Below, piece after piece: positions 24,802 to 33,125 of a stretch of 33,125 nt of DNA. The stretch is taken from contig JASBUL010000068.1 of the NCBI GenBank assembly GCA_030147945.1, positions 1 through 33,125 on the forward strand. The letters are read 5' to 3'. Source of the DNA: Oceanococcus sp. (lineage in GTDB: Bacteria; Pseudomonadota; Gammaproteobacteria; Nevskiales; Oceanococcaceae). A model generated the notes under the pieces. The model ran no database searches, was not told where the DNA came from, and was given only the letters and a program-made list of their open reading frames with translations. Both the position numbers and the translations under genes were made by a program. Every line of letters begins with the position of its first letter. Positions within the stretch are counted from its first letter, which is position 1.

Positions 24802-26556
24802 ATGAGTGATCGCAAATCCGACACCGGCAGCATGGATGTGTACATGCGGCTGCTGGAGTACGCCAAGCCGCACTGGCGCATGTTTCTGTTCAGCCTGCTG
24901 GGCATGGCAGGTTTTGCCGCCGCAGACGTTTCTTTTGTAGCCCTGATGCGGCCCCTGCTGGACGGCAGTTTCGTCGACAAGGATCCAGCCATCATCGGGC
25001 TTATGCCGTGGCTGATTCTTGGGCTTTTTCTGCTGCGCGGTGTTTCCGCTTTCGTTTCGGCTTACTGCATGGCCTGGGTCGGACGGCAGGTCATCAAGGC
25101 TTTGCGCAGTCAGATTTTTGACCAGTACCTGCGTCTGCCTGTGGCTTTTTTCGACCAGTCCAGTTCCGGCAATCTGATCGCCAAGCTGACCTACCACACC
25201 GAGCAGGTCGCCGAGTCGACCACCAACGCCCTGACTTCGGTGGTGCGCGATGGATTGACCGTGATCGGTCTGATCTGCCTGATGCTTTATCTGGACTGGC
25301 GCCTGGCCTGTTTCATTCTCGCGGTCGGTCCTCTGATCGCTTTGCTGGTGACCTATGTGAGTCGGCGCTTCCGCAAGATCAGCACGCGCATTCAGGATTC
25401 GATGGGTGATGTCACGCATGTGGCCGAGGAGGCGATCAGCGGGCAGCGCGTGATCAAGTTGTACGATGGTGCGGACTATGAGGCGGCGCATTTCGCCAGC
25501 GCCAACGAAACCAACCGGCGCCAGCATCTCAAGCTGGTCAGTACGCGTGCGGGCAGTACCGCGATGGTCCAGTTCATCGCCGCCTGGGCGGTGGCCGCGA
25601 TTGTCTACTTCGCGACATCACCCACCGTGATCGACAGCATGACCCCGGGTACCTTTGTGGCGTTCGTCGGCGCCATGATGAGCCTGCTGCAACCGCTTAA
25701 ACACCTGACCACGGTCAATGAAACCTTGCAGCGTGGCATCGCCGCGGCGACGAGTATCTTTGCACTGCTGGAACAGCCTCCGGAGCCGCTCGGGGGCGAG
25801 CGGGCCTTGAGCAGGGCCGAGGGTCGTATTCAGATCCGCGCGCTCAATTTTCGCTACGCCGCGGATACACAGCCCGTGCTGGCCGACATCAATCTTGAGG
25901 TCGAGCCCGGCCAGACCGTGGCCTTTGTCGGTCGATCCGGCAGCGGTAAAAGCACCCTGCTGTCCTTGCTGCCACGTTTTTACGAGGCCGGGCAGGGCCA
26001 GATTCTCCTCGACGGCGCGGACATCCGTGAGTTTCGTCTGGCAGATCTGCGGCGCCAGTTTGCGCTGGTTGATCAGAACATCACCCTGTTCAATGACACC
26101 ATAGCGCGCAACATCGCCTACGGCGGACTGGCTGGCGCGAGCCAGGAGGACGTGCGCGAAGCGGCGCGGGCGGCGCATGCGCTGGAATTCATCGAAGCTT
26201 TGCCACAGGGTTTTGATACGCGTGTGGGGCAGAACGGCGTGCTGTTGTCCGGGGGGCAGCGCCAGCGTCTTGCCATTGCTCGCGCGCTGCTCAAGCCGGC
26301 CCCCATTCTGATTCTCGATGAGGCCACGTCGGCACTCGACACCGAGTCCGAGCGGGCCGTTCAGCAGGCGCTGACCACCCTGATGCAGGGGCGTACCACG
26401 CTGGTTATCGCGCACCGACTGTCGACCATCCAGGGAGCCGATCTGATTGTGGTGATGGATGCCGGACGCATTGTCGAAACCGGTCGTCACGACGAGTTGC
26501 TTGCGCGCGACGGCTATTACGCATCCCTGTACAACATGCAGTTCAGCGATGAGTGA
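24802..26556 (+). CDS. msbA: Lipid A export ATP-binding/permease protein MsbA
   Basis: Flips core-lipid A across the inner membrane. The 584-aa half-transporter has six membrane helices (about 25-310) and a C-terminal ABC domain with Walker A GRSGSGKS (from 377), signature LSGGQRQ (from 482) and Walker B ILILDEATSALD (D506/E507). The ATG at 24802 gives MSDRKSDTG; an in-frame ATG at 24793 is the alternative. Neither has a Shine-Dalgarno sequence. TATCAT (24789-24794) ends 7 nt before the chosen ATG. The stop overlaps lpxK by 8 bp, and neighbours lpxK and kdsB confirm the role. Confidence 0.95.
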   Translation: MSDRKSDTGSMDVYMRLLEYAKPHWRMFLFSLLGMAGFAAADVSFVALMRPLLDGSFVDKDPAIIGLMPWLILGLFLLRGVSAFVSAYCMAWVGRQVIKALRSQIFDQYLRLPVAFFDQSSSGNLIAKLTYHTEQVAESTTNALTSVVRDGLTVIGLICLMLYLDWRLACFILAVGPLIALLVTYVSRRFRKISTRIQDSMGDVTHVAEEAISGQRVIKLYDGADYEAAHFASANETNRRQHLKLVSTRAGSTAMVQFIAAWAVAAIVYFATSPTVIDSMTPGTFVAFVGAMMSLLQPLKHLTTVNETLQRGIAAATSIFALLEQPPEPLGGERALSRAEGRIQIRALNFRYAADTQPVLADINLEVEPGQTVAFVGRSGSGKSTLLSLLPRFYEAGQGQILLDGADIREFRLADLRRQFALVDQNITLFNDTIARNIAYGGLAGASQEDVREAARAAHALEFIEALPQGFDTRVGQNGVLLSGGQRQRLAIARALLKPAPILILDEATSALDTESERAVQQALTTLMQGRTTLVIAHRLSTIQGADLIVVMDAGRIVETGRHDELLARDGYYASLYNMQFSDE

Positions 26557-27523
26557 GCCGCTGCTGGCGCGGCTGTGGTATGGCGAACACCCCCTGCAGT
26601 GGTTGCTGCGCCCGCTGGCGGCCTTGTTCGGGTTGATAGCCCGCTGGCGTCGGCGTGCCTACGCCAGTGGCCTGTTGGAAACCAAGCGCCTGCCGATTCC
26701 GGTTGTCATTGTCGGCAATATCAGCGTTGGCGGCGTCGGCAAAACGCCTGTTGTGATTGATCTGGTTCAGCGCCTCAAGGCGGATGGCTGGCGTCCTGGC
26801 GTGGTCAGCCGCGGTTACGGGGGACGCGTGCGCCAGCCCACACCGGTCACAGCCCAGTCTGATCCGGGGCAGCTTGGCGATGAGCCCGTGCTGATTGCGC
26901 AGCGCACGGCATGCCCGGTTGTGGTGGGCGCGCGCCGCGCCGATGCTGCGCGTTTACTGTCGACTCAGGGTGTCAACATCATCGTGGCCGATGATGGTTT
27001 GCAGCACTACGCGCTGGCCCGTGATGTCGAGATTGTGGTCATCGACGGCCAACGTCGCCATGGCAATGGCTATTTGCTGCCGGCCGGGCCCTTGCGCGAA
27101 CCACCGCAGCGCATCGACGAGGCGGATCTGGTGCTGGTCACCGGGTCCGCGCGGGCAGGTGAGCATGCTGTGGTCGGGCGCCTGGGGCAGGCTCGACACC
27201 TGCTGAGCGGGCGACGTCGCCCGCTTGATGCGTTCAGCGCAGTGCACGCTGTCGCCGGTATCGGCAACCCGGCCAAGTTTTTCGATGCCCTGGAAGCCGC
27301 CGGTCTCACGCTGACGCCGCATGCCTTTCCGGATCATCACCGTTTCGCGCCGACGGATCTGCGCCTGGCGGGCGACCTGCCGATTCTCATGACAGAGAAA
27401 GACGCAGTGAAATGCCAGGCCTTTCGCGATTCGCGGACCTGGGCGGTTGAGTATGATGCACACATGCCAGACGCGGCCTGGCAGACCATTCGCGCGCGCT
27501 TGCCGCGCCCTGCAAACACCTAA
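26549..27523 (+). CDS. lpxK: Tetraacyldisaccharide 4'-kinase
   Basis: Phosphorylates the 4' position of the lipid A disaccharide at the inner-membrane face. The 324-aa protein has an N-terminal membrane-associated helix (about 17-35), a Walker A variant GNISVGGVGKTP at 56-67, SRGYGG, DDGLQHYALARD, AVAGIGNP, and the C-terminal TEKDAVKC motif. The ATG at 26549 overlaps the msbA stop (ATGAGTGA). The trm112-like gene follows 15 bp after its stop. Confidence 0.96.
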   Translation: MSEPLLARLWYGEHPLQWLLRPLAALFGLIARWRRRAYASGLLETKRLPIPVVIVGNISVGGVGKTPVVIDLVQRLKADGWRPGVVSRGYGGRVRQPTPVTAQSDPGQLGDEPVLIAQRTACPVVVGARRADAARLLSTQGVNIIVADDGLQHYALARDVEIVVIDGQRRHGNGYLLPAGPLREPPQRIDEADLVLVTGSARAGEHAVVGRLGQARHLLSGRRRPLDAFSAVHAVAGIGNPAKFFDALEAAGLTLTPHAFPDHHRFAPTDLRLAGDLPILMTEKDAVKCQAFRDSRTWAVEYDAHMPDAAWQTIRARLPRPANT

Positions 27524-27538
27524 ACGATTTCTGTATCC

Positions 27539-27730
27539 ATGGATAAAAAGCTGCTCGACATTCTGGTTTGCCCGGTCAGCAAGGCGCCTTTGCAATGGGA
27601 TCCCGAGCGACAGGAACTGGTCTGCAAGGTTTCGCGACTGGCCTATCCGGTGCGCGACGGCATTCCGGTCATGATCGAGTCGGAAGCCCGCTCGCTGGAT
27701 GATGGCGAAGAGCCTTCAACGCCGTCATGA
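27539..27730 (+). CDS. Trm112/YcaR-family small protein
   Basis: A 63-aa member of the Trm112 (UPF0434) family usually found between lpxK and kdsB. It has the LLDILVCP and [18 protein letters not shown] signatures. The family often carries a CPxC zinc knuckle; here the second cysteine is serine (CPVSK), while a later cysteine (ELVCK) remains, so zinc binding is doubtful. The start ATG has no Shine-Dalgarno sequence. Its stop overlaps the kdsB ATG as ATGA. The molecular role in gammaproteobacteria is not established. Confidence 0.9.
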   Translation: MDKKLLDILVCPVSKAPLQWDPERQELVCKVSRLAYPVRDGIPVMIESEARSLDDGEEPSTPS

Positions 27731-28479
27731 GTTTTCGCGTTGTCATTCCCGCTCGCATGCAGTCGACACGCTTGCCGGGCAAGGTTCTGCTCGACCTTGC
27801 TGGCAAGCCCTTGCTCCAGCATGTGGTGGAGCGGGCGCGTGAAAGCGCGGCGGCTGAGGTGTGGATCGCCACCGACAACGATACGGTGATGGCGCGCGCG
27901 CATGACTGGCCGGCGCGGGTGCAAATGACACGCGAGGATCATCATTCCGGCAGTGACCGCATTCTCGAGGTCGCGGATGCGCAGGGTTGGGCTGATGAGG
28001 ATGTTATCGTCAATCTGCAAGGCGATGAGCCGCTACTGCCGGCACATTTGATCGACGCGGTGGCCAGCGGCCTTGATGGCGGTGCGGATTGGGCCACGTT
28101 GGCGACCCCGATTCACAACGCCAGTGAGTATTTTGATCCCAATGCCGTCAAGGTGGTGCGCAACCGCCTTGGTGATGCCATGTATTTCAGCCGCGCCCCC
28201 ATTCCCTGGGATCGCGCTCAGGGGCCGCAGCGCGCGTTGCCTCAGGGCATGCAGGCGCTGAGGCATATCGGTCTATATGCCTATCGCACATCAGCGCTGC
28301 GGCGCTACTGTGCGGCTGCTCAGGCGGATGTGGAATGCTGCGAATCGCTGGAACAACTGCGCGCGTTGAGCCTGGGTATGCGGATTGCCGTAACCGTGTG
28401 CGAAGAACCGCCACCGGCAGGGGTGGACACCCCGGAAGACCTGGAGCGGGTGCGCCAGGTGCTGGACGCCGAAAGCTGA
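27727..28479 (+). CDS. kdsB: 3-deoxy-manno-octulosonate cytidylyltransferase
   Basis: Activates Kdo as CMP-Kdo for the lipopolysaccharide inner core. The 250-aa nucleotidyltransferase has the N-terminal [17 protein letters not shown]-binding loop, [20 protein letters not shown] with the metal aspartate, and the C-terminal ESLEQLRAL and [11 protein letters not shown]. It is the last gene of the lpxK-trm112-kdsB group. A perfect hairpin follows 2 bp after the stop, opposite the convergent rne end. Confidence 0.97.
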   Translation: MSFRVVIPARMQSTRLPGKVLLDLAGKPLLQHVVERARESAAAEVWIATDNDTVMARAHDWPARVQMTREDHHSGSDRILEVADAQGWADEDVIVNLQGDEPLLPAHLIDAVASGLDGGADWATLATPIHNASEYFDPNAVKVVRNRLGDAMYFSRAPIPWDRAQGPQRALPQGMQALRHIGLYAYRTSALRRYCAAAQADVECCESLEQLRALSLGMRIAVTVCEEPPPAGVDTPEDLERVRQVLDAES

Positions 28480-28481
28480 TT

Positions 28482-28507
28482 CCGGGTGGCGCACTTGCGC
28501 CACCCGG
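28482..28507. terminator. Perfect 12-bp hairpin between convergent kdsB and rne
   Basis: Positions 28482-28493 and 28496-28507 are exact reverse complements around a 2-base centre (the physical loop would be at least 4 nt). No T run follows on either strand, so it is not a classic intrinsic terminator. Placed between two convergent stop codons, it could stop transcription weakly in both directions or protect both mRNA 3' ends. Confidence 0.6.
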
Positions 28508-28515
28508 GCGTGCTG

Positions 28516-31494
28516 TCAGGATTCGCTGCCTGAGGTTTCTCGAGGCTTGTTGTCGCTGCCCGCCGAACTCGGCTTGCTGACCAGATCGGGACGCGTTTCA
28601 ACCATCGTCATGGCCGGCTTGGCCGGTGCCGCCTGAGGTTTGCTTGCGCCTTGTGGCGTGGCTGGCTTGGCCGCTTCAGGCTGGGCTTTGCTGGTGTTTT
28701 GCGTAGCCGGCTTGGGCGCACTATCGGTCTGGGGCGTCTCAGCACGGCTTTGCGGCGCCGCTTTGGCGGTGTCCGATGCGGCTTTGCTGGCATCTGGCGC
28801 AGTCGGCTGGCGCACCGTCACATCCGCAGCCTTTGGCGCCGGCGTGTCGGACGCGCGGGCTGCTGCAGCGGCGGGTTGAGCCGGTGCCGGACTTGCCGGC
28901 TTCTCAGGTGCCGCAGGAGCGGGTTTGGCAGCGACCGAAGGTGGCGTGCTGTCAGCCGTCACGCTGGGTTTGCCCGATGCTGCAGATTCGGCCGGTTTTG
29001 CCGGAGCTTTGGCAGCTGCGCTGGCTGCGCCTGATTCGGCCTTGGGCGTCGGAGGACTGTCAGCTTTGCTGGCCGGCGCGACCGTGCCGGCGTCCACCTT
29101 GCTGGTGGCCTCGGCTTTGGCGGGGGCTGATGCTTTGGACTCTGCATCCTTGCTGGCATCTTGTGCCGGCTTGGCCTTGTTGTTGCCACGATTGCGGGTG
29201 CGCGGCGGCTTGTCGCCAGCCTCGCCAGCGTTGCCTTTGGCTTCATCGTTGCGAGGCTTGTCCGCAGCGGCGCCGGCGTTGCTGTCGGCCGCGCGGTTTT
29301 CGTTGCCGTTGTTGGCGCCTTGCTCGGCCTGTTCTGCCGGGTTGCGGTCGCCGCTGCGCCGACGGCGCCCACCGCGACGTCCGCGTCGACGCGAACTCTT
29401 TGGCTTGTCCTCACCCTCGGTGGTGTCCGAATTTGGCGGGCTGTTGTCCTTGGTCTTGGCGCTGGCCTCGGCACTGGCGGCTTTGCCCGTGTCCTTGTTT
29501 TGGGCTTTTCCGCGCCCTTTGCCTTTGCTCTCGCTGGGTTTTTCCGCGGCGAGCTCTTCGGGCGTGGCGCGGTTGGTGATGAGCTTGTCATCGTTGCGAC
29601 GGCCCGCGCGATCGTCGCGGTTGCTGTTGTTGCCACGACGACCATTGCTGCTGCGCTTGCTGCCGTTGCCACTGCGCTTGCCGTTGCCGTTGCGGCTGGC
29701 CGATGCGCGCTGACCGTCACGGCGGCGACTGTCACCCTTGTTGCTCTTCTCGCGCGTGTCGGCGTCGTTGTCAGTGGACTTGAACAGTTTGATCAGGGCT
29801 TCGATCAGGCGCGCCAGCAGACCGGGGCCTGCCGCGGCTGCGGGTGCACTCGGCGTTTCGTCCTTGGGCGCTGGCGCAGGGGCCGGCTGGGAGGGCAGGA
29901 ACGCGCTCACGGCAGGTTTCTGCAGCTGGGCCTTGGTCGGGCGTTTTTCTTCGGCCACACCGTCAGTGACGCTGGCCTGGCTGAGCAACTCGTGGCTCAG
30001 TACGTCGTTGTCGTCGGTCTTGAGCTGATCGCCGCGCACACGTTTGATTTCGTAATGCGGGGTTTCAAAGTTCGGATTGGCAACCAGCGAGAGACGGCAG
30101 CCAGAGCGATTTTCGATGTCGGTCAGCGCCGTGCGTTTTTCATTCAGCAGGAAGACCGCAACCGATACCGGCAACTGGGCGATCACGCGCGCCGTCCGGT
30201 CTTTCAGCGACTCTTCCTCGATCAGGCGCAGGATCTGCAGGGCCAGCGATTCCACCGTGCGGATGGTGCCGTGGCCTTCGCAGCGCGGGCAGGTGATATG
30301 AGCGTGCTCGCTGAGCGAGGGGCGCAGGCGTTGGCGCGACATTTCGAGCAGGCCGAAGCGTGAGATGCGGCTCATCTGTACACGCGCACGGTCCATCTTG
30401 GCCGCATCACGCAGGCGGTTTTCCACCTCGCGCTGATTCTTGTTCGGGCCCATGTCGATGAAATCGATGACCACCAGGCCACCCAAGTCACGCAGGCGCA
30501 ACTGGCGGGCGATTTCATCGGCCGCTTCCAGATTGGTATTGAGTGCCGTTTCCTCGATGTTGCCGCCGCCGGTGGAGCGCGCCGAGTTGATATCGATCGA
30601 GGTCAGCGCCTCGGTGGCATCAATAACCAGGGCACCACCGGAGGGCAGGCGCACCTCACGCTGGTGTGCGGTTTCGATCTGGCTTTCGATCTGGTAGCGC
30701 GAGAACAGCGGGATGGTGTCGCTGTACAGCTTGAGCTTGTTTTGCAGTTGCGGCATCACCGCCTGCATGAAGTCCATCGCCTGCTGGTAGATTTCCGGAT
30801 TGTCGACGACGATCTCGCCGATGTCCGGACGCAGGTAGTCGCGCAGCGCGCGAATGATGATGTTGGATTCCTGGTAAACCAGGAACGGGCCCTTGCGCTC
30901 GCTGGTCGCCTTGGTCATGGCTTCCCACAACTCGACCAGGTAGTTCACGTCCCACTGCAGCTCTTCGGCGGTGCGGCCGACACCGGCGGTGCGGGCGATG
31001 ACGCCCATGCCGTCAGGCAGTTCCAGCTGGGCCAGCGCATCGCGCAGCTCCGAGCGGTCGTCGCCTTCAATACGCCGCGACACGCCACCGGCGCGCGGGT
31101 TGTTCGGCATCAGCACCAGGTAGCGACCGGCCAGCGAGATGAAGGTGGTCAGGGCGGCGCCCTTGTTGCCACGTTCTTCTTTCTCGACCTGAACGATGAT
31201 TTCCTGACCTTCCTTGATCAGGTCCTTGATCTGCAGCTTGCCGTCTTCCGGCTCTTTCTGGAAAAACTCCTTGGAGATTTCCTTCATCGGCAGGAAGCCG
31301 TGGCGGTCTACGCCGTAGTCAACGAAGGCGGCTTCGAGGCTGGGTTCAACCCGTGTGATGCGCCCCTTGTAGATGTTGGCCTTGCGCTGTTCGCGACCGG
31401 GGGATTCCAGATCCAGGTCAAGCAGGCGCTGACCATCGACGATCGCCAGACGCAGCTCTTCAGGCTGCGTGGCATTCACCAGAATGCGTTTCAT
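28516..31494 (-). CDS. rne: Ribonuclease E
   Basis: Essential endoribonuclease for mRNA decay and for rRNA and tRNA processing, and scaffold of the degradosome at the inner membrane. The 992-aa protein has the N-terminal [17 protein letters not shown] signature, an S1 domain (about 38-120), catalytic aspartates D301 (DINSAR) and D344 (VIDFIDM), and the zinc-link C402/C405 (CPRCEGHG). From about residue 520 it is a long disordered tail, rich in alanine, proline and lysine, with an arginine-rich RNA-binding block at about 698-713. The tail is long and low in complexity, like other gammaproteobacterial RNase E tails. The start has AGGA 12 nt upstream. Confidence 0.97.
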   Translation of the reverse strand: MKRILVNATQPEELRLAIVDGQRLLDLDLESPGREQRKANIYKGRITRVEPSLEAAFVDYGVDRHGFLPMKEISKEFFQKEPEDGKLQIKDLIKEGQEIIVQVEKEERGNKGAALTTFISLAGRYLVLMPNNPRAGGVSRRIEGDDRSELRDALAQLELPDGMGVIARTAGVGRTAEELQWDVNYLVELWEAMTKATSERKGPFLVYQESNIIIRALRDYLRPDIGEIVVDNPEIYQQAMDFMQAVMPQLQNKLKLYSDTIPLFSRYQIESQIETAHQREVRLPSGGALVIDATEALTSIDINSARSTGGGNIEETALNTNLEAADEIARQLRLRDLGGLVVIDFIDMGPNKNQREVENRLRDAAKMDRARVQMSRISRFGLLEMSRQRLRPSLSEHAHITCPRCEGHGTIRTVESLALQILRLIEEESLKDRTARVIAQLPVSVAVFLLNEKRTALTDIENRSGCRLSLVANPNFETPHYEIKRVRGDQLKTDDNDVLSHELLSQASVTDGVAEEKRPTKAQLQKPAVSAFLPSQPAPAPAPKDETPSAPAAAAGPGLLARLIEALIKLFKSTDNDADTREKSNKGDSRRRDGQRASASRNGNGKRSGNGSKRSSNGRRGNNSNRDDRAGRRNDDKLITNRATPEELAAEKPSESKGKGRGKAQNKDTGKAASAEASAKTKDNSPPNSDTTEGEDKPKSSRRRGRRGGRRRRSGDRNPAEQAEQGANNGNENRAADSNAGAAADKPRNDEAKGNAGEAGDKPPRTRNRGNNKAKPAQDASKDAESKASAPAKAEATSKVDAGTVAPASKADSPPTPKAESGAASAAAKAPAKPAESAASGKPSVTADSTPPSVAAKPAPAAPEKPASPAPAQPAAAAARASDTPAPKAADVTVRQPTAPDASKAASDTAKAAPQSRAETPQTDSAPKPATQNTSKAQPEAAKPATPQGASKPQAAPAKPAMTMVETRPDLVSKPSSAGSDNKPRETSGSES

Positions 31495-31869
31495 GTTGTC
31501 GTATTGTCCTTGGCGCTCTGACCCGGGGGCTTGTGGCCGCCGCAGGGAGCGCGGTTAATTCGTTGCTCAATGCCAGATTCGACATCCTGCCGACTCCAGC
31601 GGTCGTTTTCGCAGCGCTAACCACAAGGGTTATGCAGCCGCGATTCGTGCCAAGCGTGGGGAGACCCAAAAGGTCGCAGCGCGCTGATCAGCACGGCATA
31701 GCGCTCATGCGACAGCATCCAGGGTGATTACAAAAACCGGCAGGAACTGCCTCATGCGCGATCGGGTGCGTATCATTCGGTCCGCAGCGGCAGGATCAGC
31801 TTGTTATCGTTCTGAAAGCCTGCGCGAATCCGGCACCATTACAGTGCTGACATCCGATGGACGGCTATT
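31495..31869. other. 375-bp non-coding gap: rne leader and rluC upstream region
   Basis: No gene is seen. On the rne (minus) side two small hairpins can form: GAGCGC/GCGCTC arms at 31547-31552 and 31513-31518, just before the rne ribosome binding site, and TAACC/GGTTA at 31618-31632. RNase E leaders in Escherichia coli carry hairpins used for autoregulation; a similar role here is inferred. No convincing -35/-10 pair was found for either gene. Confidence 0.5.
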
Positions 31870-32805
31870 GTGCCACAGAATATTGCGAAAGTTTCATATT
31901 TAGACGTTGGCGAAGACGAAAGCGGTCAGCGTCTCGACAACTGGTTGATGGCGCGTCTCAAAGGCGTGCCCAGAAGTCGCATCTACCGCATCATCCGCAG
32001 CGGCGAAGTGCGGGTGAACAAAGGGCGGGCAAAGCCATCGTCGCGGCTCGCCGCGGGGGACAGCGTGCGTGTGCCGCCGGTACGGCGTGACACCGACGAC
32101 AGCAGCGCGCCCGTGCCTGACGGCATGACGCAGAGTTTGAGCGGGGCGGTGCTGTACCGCGACGACGACATTCTGGTGCTGAATAAGCCTGCTGGCATGG
32201 CTGTGCATGCCGGCTCCGGCGTGCGTTTCGGCCTGATCGATGCGGCTCGGGCGCTGTGGGGTGAGCGTTGGCAACTGGTCCATCGTTTGGATCGAGAGAC
32301 CAGTGGTTGCCTGCTTCTGGTGGCGCGGCGTGAGCTGCAGCACGGGTTCCAGCAGGCTCATGATGCGGGGGCGATCCGCAAGCATTATCAGGCGCTGGTA
32401 CATGGCCGCTGGTCCGAAGCTCAGCGTCACCTTGAAAGCCGCCTGGGCAAATACCGTGACGCCAGCGGTGAGCGTCGGGTCGGGGCAGGTGATGATGCGC
32501 CCAACAAGCAGGCTGTGACCCACGTTGAAGGAGTGACATGGTTGCGCGCAACCAGCCTGCTCGACATCCGCATCGAGACCGGGCGCATGCATCAGATTCG
32601 CGTGCAGACGGCGGATGCGGGCCATCCGGTCGTTGGCGACGGCAAATACGGCCGGCGCGAGCTGGACGCGGCGCTGGAATTGCCGCAGCGCCCCGCGCTG
32701 TGCCTGCATGCCAGGGCTCTGGAGCTTGAGCTGGATGGGCGGCTCATTGATGTCAGCGCAGATGTGCCGTCAGCCTTTCAAGCCGTAGTTGCGGCGCAAA
32801 CCTGA
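31870..32805 (+). CDS. rluC: Ribosomal large subunit pseudouridine synthase, RluC type
   Basis: RluC makes pseudouridines 955, 2504 and 2580 in 23S rRNA (Escherichia coli numbering). The 311-aa protein has an N-terminal S4 RNA-binding domain (about 18-70; GQRLDNWLMARLKGVPRSRIYRIIRSGEVRVNKGR) and an RluA-type catalytic domain with HRLDRETSG at 138-146, catalytic D141, and ETGRMHQIRVQTADAGHPVVGDGKYG. The start is GTG; no other in-frame start fits the N-terminus. The divergent pairing with rne is the usual one and supports RluC over RluD. Confidence 0.93.
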   Translation: MPQNIAKVSYLDVGEDESGQRLDNWLMARLKGVPRSRIYRIIRSGEVRVNKGRAKPSSRLAAGDSVRVPPVRRDTDDSSAPVPDGMTQSLSGAVLYRDDDILVLNKPAGMAVHAGSGVRFGLIDAARALWGERWQLVHRLDRETSGCLLLVARRELQHGFQQAHDAGAIRKHYQALVHGRWSEAQRHLESRLGKYRDASGERRVGAGDDAPNKQAVTHVEGVTWLRATSLLDIRIETGRMHQIRVQTADAGHPVVGDGKYGRRELDAALELPQRPALCLHARALELELDGRLIDVSADVPSAFQAVVAAQT

Positions 32806-32819
32806 GTCACTGAATACGT

Positions 32820-33125
32820 ATGCACACTTCCCCTTACAAGCTGGTGGTTTTCGATTGGGACGGCACACTGATGGATTCGGCCGGCGATATCGTCGAGGCC
32901 ATTCAGCAATCCATCGCGGCCATGCAGCTGCCGCAGCGCGATGATCGCAGCGTGCGGCGCATGATCGGTCTGGGGCTGGAAGATGCCTTTACCCGACTGT
33001 TTCCGGAGATCGAACGCAGCGCGCTGCTCCAGGTTGCGCAGGAGTACAGGCGGCGTTTTGGTGAACGACCACGTGTTTATGGTCAGGTCTTTCCTGGGGT
33101 CGAGGCGATGCTTGATGAGCTGGCC
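32820..33125 (+). CDS. HAD-family hydrolase, phosphoglycolate-phosphatase-like (partial)
   Basis: The first 102 codons of a gene that runs off the right edge with no stop. The product opens with VVFDWDGTLMDS, the HAD motif I with nucleophile and acid aspartates at about 12 and 14, followed by a helical cap segment containing MIGLGLEDAFTRLFPE. This matches the Gph-like subgroup that follows rluC in many gammaproteobacteria. The substrate is not known. The ATG at 32820 is 14 bp after the rluC stop; no strong Shine-Dalgarno sequence is visible. Confidence 0.85.
   Translation, partial: MHTSPYKLVVFDWDGTLMDSAGDIVEAIQQSIAAMQLPQRDDRSVRRMIGLGLEDAFTRLFPEIERSALLQVAQEYRRRFGERPRVYGQVFPGVEAMLDELA

Noticed and set aside
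29161-30363. Long open frame on the plus strand (400 codons) opposite rne
   Set aside because: It is the antisense shadow of the GC-rich, low-complexity RNase E tail; its product has no recognisable domain.
31638-31662. TGGCAC...GC pattern on the minus strand as a sigma-54 promoter of rne
   Set aside because: The spacing between the GG and GC elements does not fit the required distance.

Overview
The window looks like ordinary chromosomal DNA from a GC-rich gammaproteobacterium. The evidence is the gene order: folP-glmM-tpiA-secG-tRNA-Leu(GAG), 4.5S RNA-dnaX-ybaB-recR, lolC-lolD-comEC-msbA-lpxK-trm112-kdsB, and rne divergent from rluC. Pseudomonas-like and related orders carry similar blocks. 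I cannot name a genus from sequence alone. I see no insertion sequence, phage, CRISPR array or clear sign of recent transfer, and base composition looks even throughout.

Layout. Positions 1-234 hold no gene but contain two adjacent inverted repeats. Then come nadC and argF (minus), followed by sodB (minus), whose terminator lies directly against the argF start codon. From 2902 to 6731 runs a plus-strand block: grxD, folP, glmM, tpiA, secG and tRNA-Leu(GAG), closed by an intrinsic terminator. A TTG-start methyltransferase follows, convergent with a minus-strand pair (SDR oxidoreductase, then a membrane GGDEF protein). The 4.5S RNA gene leads into dnaX-ybaB-recR and a crotonase. An accessory stretch (13.1-20.5 kb) holds a DoxX-like membrane protein and a tandem GNAT acetyltransferase (minus), a lipoprotein with an HELAH zinc-peptidase-like motif (plus), an aguA-aguB-crotonase operon (minus), two overlapping glutathione-transferase genes (plus) and a small exported protein (minus). 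From 20.6 kb the envelope block lolC-lolD-comEC-msbA-lpxK-trm112-kdsB runs rightward to a perfect 12-bp hairpin, opposite the convergent rne gene. A 375-bp non-coding gap separates rne from rluC, and a HAD phosphatase gene runs off the right edge.

How the genes fit together. The envelope genes supply lipoprotein release (LolCD), lipid A flipping (MsbA) and phosphorylation (LpxK), Kdo activation (KdsB) and the UDP-GlcNAc precursor step (GlmM). dnaX, ybaB, recR and 4.5S RNA serve replication, repair and protein targeting. aguA and aguB convert agmatine to putrescine. rne and rluC act on RNA.

I found no convincing undescribed multi-gene system. The points most worth a second look are the twin inverted repeats at the left edge, the HELAH lipoprotein, the pair of paralogous crotonases with a dienoyl-CoA-isomerase-like acidic pair, a GGDEF protein with a GGDEL signature and no inhibitory site, and several operon-leading genes with a -10-like box only 6-12 nt before the start codon and no Shine-Dalgarno sequence.
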